Positions 56,586 through 64,000 of a DNA stretch of 64,000 nucleotides are shown here, piece after piece. Numbering within the stretch: the stretch's first letter is position 1; each line of letters begins with the position of its first letter. Location of the stretch: positions 161,293,485-161,357,484 of the forward strand of contig NC_045439.1 in the NCBI RefSeq assembly GCF_002776525.5, in the 5' to 3' direction. The notes under the pieces were generated by a model that saw nothing but the letters and a program-made list of their open reading frames with translations, did no database searches and was not told the origin of the DNA. This DNA comes from Piliocolobus tephrosceles. Its lineage: Eukaryota; Chordata; Mammalia; Primates; Cercopithecidae. Made by a program: the position numbers and the translations under genes.

Positions 56586-56721
56586 TTACTTGCTGTGAAC
56601 CCTGACCTCCTAGCAAGTAACTGGCAATGATGCTTACATGCAAATTACTTCTAAATTCTTTAATTTTTAATTCTGTATTTTGAAATGATTTCAAACTTTT
56701 GAAAATGCTGCAAATCTAGAA

Positions 56722-57395
56722 CAAGTTGACTATCCCTTATTCAAAATGTTTGGGACCATAAGTGTTTCAGATTTGGAGTTTTTTCGTATTTCAGGATATC
56801 TGCAAATATATAATGAGATATCCTGGGGATGGGACCCAAGTCTAAACATGAAATTCATTTATGTTTCATATACAACTTAGACACACAGCCTGAAGGCCAT
56901 TTTGTATAATATTTTTAATAATTTTGTCCATGAAATAAAGTTTGCACACGCTGAACCATCAAAAATCAAAGGTGTCACTATCTCAGCCACCCATGTAGAC
57001 AATCTGTAGTTATTCGGCATCACCATCAAAAACCACAGTGAGTCAGTGAGCAATGCTCACGAGTCTTGGTCCCACGCGGGAGCCTGCTTTGGCACGTCCA
57101 GCCCGCACGTGTGTCATTTTACTCCTCACTGTGGGTGTGCTAGTATGGGGGAATCTGGGTGTGCTGCGCACACACAGAAAAGACGTATCACAGCTGGAGG
57201 GAGCTGGGAGGGTCTCTTTTTCCCTTGGGGATACTGAATGAACTGTATGTTGTGCACCTGCATTCTGACTGCAACCCATCACAGGAGGTCAGATGTGAAA
57301 TTTTCCGCTGGTTGGTATCATGTCAGCACTAAAAAATGTTTCAGATTTTGGAACATTTCAAATTTTGGATGTTGGGATTAAGGATGCTCAACCTG
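56722..57395. mobile_element. Tigger-type non-autonomous transposon, long form
   Basis: Runs from CAAGTTGACTATCCCTTATT to GGATGCTCAACCTG, imperfect terminal inverted repeats of the Tigger group. Inside are GAGATATCCTGGGGATGGGA, CAAAGGTGTCACTATCTCAG and a 290-base GC-richer core (57027-57312). The copy at 38671-38902 is a deleted relative. No transposase frame. Confidence 0.75.
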
Positions 57396-57984
57396 TTTAA
57401 AGATTTCCCATATACCATTAGTCTAGCTTCTTCAAATGTTAACATCTTACGTAACTGCAGTAAAATGATCAAAACTAGGACATCAATGATGGTCTCATAT
57501 TAACTAATTCACAAGTCTTATTCGAATGTCACTGATAGTTCCACACTAGTCCCTTTCTGGACCAGGTTCCAAACAAGGATGCACATTGCATTTAGCAGTC
57601 TTCTTGAAGCTTGGACACTTCCTCAGTCTATCTTTGTCTTTCATGATCTTGACACCACTGAGGACTTCTGACAAGGTATCCTACAGAATGTCTGCAGTTT
57701 AGGATAGCCTGATGTTTCCTCACGACTCAATTCTAGTCACATATTTTTGGCAAATACGTCACAGAGGTGATGCTGTGCCTTTCTTGGTGATCATACAAGT
57801 AGGGACACAATGTCTCTTTGTGCCACTGTCAGCAAGGTTAACTTTTACCACTTGGTCAAGCTGGTATCTGCTGGGTTTTTACACTGCAAAGTCACTATTT
57901 TGCTTCTCTTTTCGCAATGAAGAGGCATCATGTGGGGAGATATCTTGAGATTGTGCAAATATTTCATTTCTAATTAAAATTTCA
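57396..57984. other. No gene recognised
   Basis: AT-rich unique sequence; CACTGATAGTTCCACACTAG and CACATTGCATTTAGCAG hint at old L1 3' sequence in reverse, but not firmly. Confidence 0.35.
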
Positions 57985-58288
57985 CACCCGGGAGTGGTGG
58001 CTCACACCTGTAGTCTCAGCACTTTGGGAGGCCGAGGCGGGCGGATCATGAGGTCAAGAGTTTGAGACCAGCCTGATCAACATGGTGAAACCTCATTTCT
58101 ACTAAAAATATAAATATTAGCTGGGTGTGGTCACACACGCATGTAATCCCAGCTACTAGGGAGGTTGAGGCAGGAGAAATGCTTGAACCTGGGAGGTGGA
58201 GGTTGCAGTGAGTTGAGATCAATGCCACTGTACTCCAGCCTGGGCGACAGAGCAAGACTCCATCTCAGGAAAAAAAAAAAAAAAAAAT
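57985..58288 (+). mobile_element. AluS-type element
   Basis: Dimeric Alu: GGGAGTGGTGGCTCACACCT, CCAGCCTGATCAACATGGTG, GGAGGTGGAGGTTGCAGTGA and a tail of about 18 A. Moderate divergence. Flanking duplication unclear. Confidence 0.9.
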
Positions 58289-58590
58289 CACTCACCAGTT
58301 TTAGCAAGTACTAGTGACTCTCACCTGAAATTTCGGTTATTATGATTCCCATCAAATGATGACTTTCTAATTCCATCATCCTCTACAGTAAGGAAGAGAC
58401 GACCCTCCTTCCTTAGGTATTTACTTATTATGTATTTATCTATTTAATTATGTATTTGTATCAGTGTGGACTCAGAGTTTATTCTATGGGATACTTTTAT
58501 CCTATAGGTTTTAGTACAAAACGAAGTCATTACATTGTTGCTCAAATTGCCCCACATTTGGCCATCAGGAGACCTTTCAACTCTGTTCTT

Positions 58591-58887
58591 TTTTTTTTTT
58601 TTTTTGAGACGGAGTCTCGCTCTGTTGCCCAGGCTGGAGTGCAGTGGCCGGATCTCAGCTCACTGCAAGCTCCGCCTCCCAGGTTCACGCCATTCTCCTG
58701 CCTCAGCCTCCCGAGTAGCCGGGACTACAGGCGCCCGCCACCTCGCCCGGCTAGCTTTTTGTATTTTTTAGTAGAGACGGGGTTTCACCGTGTTAGCCAG
58801 GATGGTCTCGATCTCCTGACCTTGTGATCCACCTGTCTCGGCCTCCCAAAGTGCTGGGATTACAGGCTTGAGCCACCGCGCCCGGCC
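58591..58887 (-). mobile_element. AluY, Old World monkey lineage
   Basis: Reverse Alu with GTGGCCGGATCTCAGCTCAC, CGGCTAGCTTTTTGTATTTT and CAGGCTTGAGCCACCG. Near-exact duplication: TCAACTCTGTTCTT (58577-58590) and TCAACTCTCTTCT (58888-58900). Confidence 0.94.
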
Positions 58888-58900
58888 TCAACTCTCTTCT

Positions 58901-59829
58901 ATGCTGTTTCAATGGACTCCCAACATTTGTAAGCACTTTCTTACTTTCTGATACTAAAGGATTTCCTAAGCTTACCTAGCACTTTCCCTACCCCAGCCTT
59001 GAAATCAGGGATTGCTCCTAGAAGCCCTGATTCATTTTATTGGAGGATATTAGAAACCAGTATCAGGAAGCCAAGTGTGCTCATTACTGCTCAAATAACA
59101 CGCCGTAGCCGGAGCTGGGACCCCCGAGTCCATTTACACATAGCCACATCCACTTCTCTCTCTCTCTGCATGTATATCATAACCTCATGTGTTCACACCA
59201 ATACCACTGATTCCAACTCAACATCACAAGGTTCATATGAGCCTTACTTATTTCCTTGTTTATCACTCTTTTCTTAGACAAGGAGAAACTTGCTTTTATT
59301 ATTGAATACACTCACTTATTTACTCCCATCTAGAATACAGATAATTTCAGAAACTCTATCACATACCCCTGTGAGAAACTAAAATCCTTACTAACTAGAA
59401 TACAGTACTTGAGAGGGGCTGTTATTCCCTTCTAGTCAATGGTCAAAAGACAGTTTTACAAAGTTACCGACATTGATTCTTGATTCTCCCATCCCAGCCC
59501 ATCCAGATAAACTGCATCTAAAGGTAACATTTAAACCGGAAGGTGAGACATTCCTCCAGGGGAACAACTGAGGGATTCTCTGTCATATGGCTTATGATAC
59601 CTCGGCTCTACGAGGCGAGGCTCACAACTGTATCAATGAGACCAAAACCCCAAACACCATTAAATTTTAAATCTTCCCCCCGTAACAGCACTAGATAGGG
59701 GAAACAAATGACTAAAGTGTCCCCTCCATGCAGGCATACGCAGACTCCGTCATCTACAGCACCTGCCCTCCACGGCTGGCCTAGGACTGCCCCACTCCAG
59801 TCTTTATTTATGGAAAATAAACACTGTGA
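58901..59829. other. No gene recognised
   Basis: Unique sequence with a short CT run at 59155-59167. The plus-strand frame 58999-59277 has no recognisable motif. Confidence 0.4.
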
Positions 59830-60137
59830 GGCCGGGCGTGGTGGCTCACGCCTGTAATCCCAGCACTTTGGGAGGCCGAGACGGGCGGATCACGAGGTCA
59901 GGAGATCGAGACCATCCTGGCTAACACGGTGAAACCCCGTCTCTACTAAAAAAATACAAAAAACTAGCCAGGCGAGGTGGCAGGCGCCTGTAGTCCCAGC
60001 TACTCGGGAGGCTGAGGCAGGAGAATGGCGTGAACCCAGGAGGCAGAGCTTGCAGTGAGCTGAGATCCGGCCACTGCACTCCAGCCTGGGCGACAGAGTG
60101 AGACTCCCTCTCAAAAAAAAAAAAAAAAAAAAGAAAA
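59830..60137 (+). mobile_element. AluY, Old World monkey lineage
   Basis: Full-length copy with AAAAAACTAGCCAGGCGAGG and GAGATCCGGCCACTGCACTC. A 17-bp duplication with one change flanks it: GGAAAATAAACACTGTG (59812-59828) and GGAAAATAAAGACTGTG (60138-60154). Confidence 0.94.
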
Positions 60138-60154
60138 GGAAAATAAAGACTGTG

Positions 60155-61035
60155 TGCTGGAGTGGAGGCAGTGACTCTAACGACACACATCACTTCTGCT
60201 GAAATTCAAGCCCGAGGTCTCACCTAACTACAGCAGAGACTGGGAAGGGTGGGCTGGCTCCAGGCCCAAGAGAGAAGACACCATGGATGAGGTGAGCTGG
60301 CCACAGGACACACGCTGCCAACACAGAACATTCATGATGGAGAGATACACTTAAAAGTGCCTTTTCGAAAAGCTCTGATAGTGGTATTCTATGCAGTCAC
60401 CATTAACGTATTTCATCTTTCATGACATATTTGTTCTAGGACTCTTCTCGGACTTTCAAACTCAAAGGACTCTCATGTTGTTACCTGTATGTTATTTTCC
60501 AAAAGATCTCTGGTCTTCTCTAGATATTTCAGCTCATATACCAGCAGCTGGCTTTTATTTCATCCCTTAGATAGGCAAGGCTTTGTGCTAAGGAATTTAA
60601 ATGCATATGGTTACATAAATTTGTTCACACAACACTAAAATGCGCAATGAAAATGTAGCTTCCTGATGCAATTTTCCTCAAGAAGGTCCTGGTTTTGGTG
60701 GTATAACAAACACCCCTATACTGAGTAAACGTGAGTCAAGTCTGACTTAAGTCACTTGTAAGATAGATACTTCAACTGTGTTAAAAATATATGTATCATT
60801 CAGATCCACTTGCTTTCCCCCGAGCCTCTGCAAGTTGGCGTCTGCTGATCTTGCATCAGGAAAGAGGTCTGGACAAGGGGCCGGGGGCCTCTGGGTTCTC
60901 AGTGGTCCTGGCTGCACGGTGTATTCAGACTGCTCAGCTCCCCGCCCTGGAGACCACTGAGCAACACTGCCTCCGACTGGCCCTCGGGAGCGACATGTAG
61001 GTAACAAGCTTAGAACTTTAGCCTGGCAGACCAGT
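60155..61035. other. No gene recognised
   Basis: Unique sequence, GC-richer at 60820-60990. Overlapping frames on both strands there have no domain. Confidence 0.4.
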
Positions 61036-61194
61036 CCGCCATCCCTTCCCAGAAGCTGTGCCCTCCACCTTCCACTCCTCAGAGGCTCACGAACCCAAGG
61101 AGGCTGGGGAGGACGGTGGTGCCCTTATCGATCTATTCAATGACTGACCTCTCCATCATCCTCCGCACAGTACCCCGGACAAAAGCGCCAAGCT
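61036..61194 (+). repeat. Dispersed duplicate, copy 2
   Basis: Same-orientation partner of 56427-56585, 4.6 kb away. Similarity stops at or near both ends, so it is not part of a larger visible duplication. Confidence 0.8.
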
Positions 61195-61389
61195 AATGGC
61201 TAGCCTTTTAAAAGGCCTGCAGACTTTGCACACAACCCCTGCAGAAGAAGCCTTTAAGTTAATCTGGGTGTTTCTAAAGCCTCCATGGATCAGGCCCCCA
61301 AATTCTCCGTGGATGTGGAAGGTGGGGAACAAAATCTCACTTCTCCCTATAACCCTTTGAGTCAAAAATAGATCATTCATGCTTTCCTT

Positions 61390-61770
61390 TTTCAGGGCAG
61401 AAAGGTTCGCACCGTCTGTTCCCTGTGCCCCCAGCAGCCTCCTTCACTTCCTCCAGGTGCATGCTCAGATTCCACCCAAGCAGCAGAGCCTTCCCTGATG
61501 ACCACCGGCCCTGCACTCCCTACCTGCCAGGCTCTGCCATGCCCAGCAGCACATGGTACCATCCAACACAACAGATGTTTACTTGCATGTTTGTTTGTAG
61601 TCTGCCTCTCTACAGAACACCTGCTCCAGCATGGCAGAGGCTTCCTTCTATTCCCTGATGGAACCTCCGTACCTAGAACCTCAGTACCTGGAACCTCAGT
61701 ACCTAGAACCTCAGTACCTAGAACCAAGTTAGGTGCATAAGAGGTATGCACTCCATATTGTCAAATGAAT
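61390..61770 (+). mobile_element. L2 LINE, 3' end
   Basis: Sense L2: CACTTCCTCCAGGTGCATGC, GAGCCTTCCCTGATGACC, GTTTACTTGCATGTTTGTTT, AGTCTGCCTCTC, then GTACCTAGAACC (consensus 'gtgcctagaac') and GTCAAATGAATGCTGAA. A 15-bp tandem repeat grew inside its end. Confidence 0.75.
61661..61727. repeat. 15-bp tandem repeat within L2
   Basis: Four to five units of CCTCAGTACCTAGAA, with variants CCTCCGTACCTAGAA and CCTCAGTACCTGGAA. The minus strand encodes a five-residue repeat (LGTEV), a by-product of the 15-bp length. Confidence 0.95.
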
Positions 61771-62379
61771 GCTGAACATATCAATGGCCTGGCCATGTCA
61801 GGCAGAAGCAGTATCGTCTCTATACTTACAGGAAGAACACCAATATAGACAAAAGAAATTTAGAAGAAACCTGGCTTTCAAATATTCTAAATTCCTAAGA
61901 CATCTAGCAAATATTTGTTTTTACAGTCCAAGTAGAGAAAACGTATCATTCTTCTGTTGGTTATATCCCATTTCCTGAAGCCCTGTTGCCCCTGGATTAA
62001 TTGATAAGACCAGGGCAATGAGACCTACAGGACAGAAGGACAGTGTCCCGGTGCACGGGCACCTCCCCCCGCCCTGCGGATGAACGCGGCCACATCCCAC
62101 TGTGGAGAGAAAGAAGAGGAGCTGAAGAGGTCAGAGCCTTCAGCCCAGGGCCACGGAGCGAAAGGCCAGGGTGGCGCTGGGTCCTTAGGACCATGATTTC
62201 TCCTTTACATTTTAAAGTCATTTTACCCTTTTGGATTGTTTTCTAGGTTTGGTACATATGTTAATGAATTACCTAATGAAAAGTAGTATAATAGAGAAGA
62301 TCAGAACAAAAGTCGGCACCAGACATCCAAGCTGAAATCCTCCATCTATTTTTTGCTGGTTATGCCATATCGCACGAAC
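61771..62379. other. No gene recognised
   Basis: GC-richer around 62040-62190; otherwise AT-rich. Opposed short frames at 61997-62246 lack a domain. Confidence 0.4.
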
Positions 62380-62515
62380 TGCTCAATCCAAATACACTTC
62401 AGTTTCCTCATATGTGAAACAGGGTTAAGAGTGAATACTTTCCTCATAGGAGCATTGTAAGCAGCAAATGAACTCACATATACGCAGCCCTCATAATAGA
62501 AGCTAACAGGTTACT
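62380..62515 (-). mobile_element. MIR element
   Basis: Reverse MIR: ACTTCAGTTTCCTCATATGT, GAAACAGGGTTAAGAG, TTTCCTCATAGGAGCATTGT, AAATGAACTCACATATACGC, AGAAGCTAACAGG. Confidence 0.8.
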
Positions 62516-63542
62516 TTTATCAAGCAATAATGAATACAATTGGGGGGGGGTCAACATTTCACCTCACAGGTGTGGTCTTTTCAGCCACTGCTGCAGAGTC
62601 TTGTTTTCAGCAACACCAGTATAAATGACGCAGGCTCTCTCACTCACTCGCTCAATTACTCTTTTCAACAAATCAATGACTATTTTCATACAAAGATTAT
62701 AATTGACATTGATCTCACAGTTCTGTTTTAAAAATGAGATCATTTTATAGAACACATGTGACCTATTAAATAAAATAATGAAAGAAATCACCAAACAACA
62801 GTATAACAAAAATAAACATCATGAAGCAAACCAGTAGACATACATACTTACTACAACGGGCATTTTAACTGACGTCTTCAAAAGACTGCTTCCCATCAGG
62901 GAGGCAGCTACTTTTCACTGCATACAATTCTTGCCGGCATCAGATCCTTGTTGAATTCTTGAGTTGAGTAAAACCTTTTTGAGGCTGTGCCAGCTCCATG
63001 GACCTCACTTTGGAGTCCACGCAGAGGAGGCTGCACCTCAGTGGTTCTTTCTCGTACCCACATGGAAAGCAGAGTAGACACACACCCACACAGATATGCC
63101 CATGGGGGATGCAGGCCAGCAGGAGACCTATTTTTGCTCCCTCCTTTAAAATTCAGCTCAACCAGGAGACTGGAGTTTATAAGATAATGGCCTTCCCTCC
63201 CTGCCACATTCGTATTCTCACAGTCTGATTTTTATTTCTGCAGGTAATGTTGCACACACTGATACTAACTGCAAATGGTTTATGCCAAAATTTAGTAAAC
63301 AAACAAACACAGCAGAGATGCACAGAAGAGTTGTGAACAGGAAAAAGGAGACCCTGCATACCATTTAGCGGTGTTTTTAAAACGATAACAAAACAACCTT
63401 TGCCTCTTCAACACGGTAAATGTGGCTAAAAATGAAGATTTAATGATATTTGGGTATCGATTATGTTTATTTCCTGGTAACAAAGTCGATATAAAATTTG
63501 GTTAGACAAGGCCAACTTCTCACAGATCAACTGACAAAAGGC
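62516..63542. other. No gene recognised
   Basis: Contains a run of ten G (62541-62550). No RNA gene or coding domain recognised. Confidence 0.4.
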
Positions 63543-63681
63543 AGATGGATGGACAGAAGGACAGGTGGACGGATGGACAGATGGGTGGATGGAATGATAG
63601 ATGATAGATGAATGAATGGAAGGATGGATGGATGGATGAATGGATGGATGGAGGGATGGATGGATGAGCAGATGGAGAGAC
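63543..63681. repeat. (GGAT)n microsatellite
   Basis: About 140 bases of GGAT/GGAC/GAAT tetramers, purest at 63622-63664. Confidence 0.95.
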
Positions 63682-63856
63682 AGATAAATAGCACATCTAT
63701 GAGTCACACGTCTTATAGTCCAATTACCAGTATGATTATTCATTAACACAAAGACTTCCATCATGTTTAAAGATTCTTAAAAAACAGAAGCTACCTAATA
63801 GTAAACGCCATATATGGGTAGGGAACAACATTTTGGGAGGCAGAGATGGGAATATT

Positions 63857-64000
63857 TTTTGTTTGTTTGTGTTTTGAGATCGAGTCTTGCTCTGTTGCCA
63901 GGCTGGAGTGCAGTAGTGCGATCTTGGCTCATGGCAACCTCCACCTCCCAGGTTCAAGCAATTCCCCTGCCTCAGCCTCCTGAGTAGCTGAGACAACAGG
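63857..64000 (-). mobile_element. Alu, cut by window end
   Basis: Reverse Alu right arm: T/G-rich tail, GAGATCGAGTCTTGCTCTGT, GGCTGGAGTGCAGTAGTGCG, CCTCCACCTCCCAGGTTCAA, AGTAGCTGAGACAACAGG. The remainder lies beyond 64000. A short sense Alu-like scrap (TTTTGGGAGGCAGAGATGGG) precedes it at 63831. Confidence 0.88.

Noticed and set aside
63426..63764. Minus-strand frame with an HPSIHPSIHPS-type repeat
   Set aside because: It translates the GGAT microsatellite at 63543-63681.

Overview
The window is primate nuclear DNA, most likely from an Old World monkey (macaque, baboon or close relative). Seven young AluY copies share variants I associate with the cercopithecoid AluY lineages: CCGGATCTCAGCTC in the right arm, a CTAGTTTTTTG middle region and AGGCTTGAGCC at the left end. 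Most sit between clean target-site duplications. They occur beside older AluY, AluS and AluJ copies, L1, L2, MIR, MaLR and ERV1-type LTRs, and Tigger DNA transposons. I found no intact protein-coding gene and no tRNA, rRNA or snRNA gene. Nearly every open frame is an antisense or shifted reading of a repeat, so the window is best read as intergenic or intronic sequence.

Layout. Positions 1-275 are the edge of a CpG island, the only promoter-like sequence seen. From 0.3 to 24 kb there is mostly old unique sequence with scattered Alus, a probable LTR near 2.1-2.7 kb, a truncated L1PA-type end (12.1-12.7 kb), a 48-bp minisatellite (12.9-13.1 kb), the end of a Tigger1 element (15.1-15.7 kb) and a three-armed AluJ (16.5-16.9 kb). 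A roughly 230-bp sequence is present twice in opposite orientation (18.8 and 21.2 kb); the second copy ends in a long near-perfect hairpin. From 24.8 to 36.6 kb two ancient L1-type elements dominate. The second is split by an MLT1-type LTR, which is itself split by a complete LTR-internal-LTR MaLR element. From 37 to 46 kb there are L2, MIR, Tigger-type, L1, MST-type LTR and Alu layers.

From 46 to 64 kb the notable items are a 31-bp minisatellite at 48.3 kb, a second block of the same minisatellite inside an unrelated LTR at 52.45 kb, an LTR at 55.4 kb related to the one at 19.9 kb, a repeated segment of about 160 bp (56.4 and 61.0 kb), and a 15-bp tandem repeat that grew inside an L2 (61.7 kb).

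Four runs of exactly ten Ns occur, and every one lies in tandem or duplicated sequence. They are probably assembly gaps of arbitrary size, so array lengths here are unreliable. No new biological system is evident; the best leads are structural: the displaced minisatellite block, the inverted duplication with its hairpin, and the unclassified duplicated segments.
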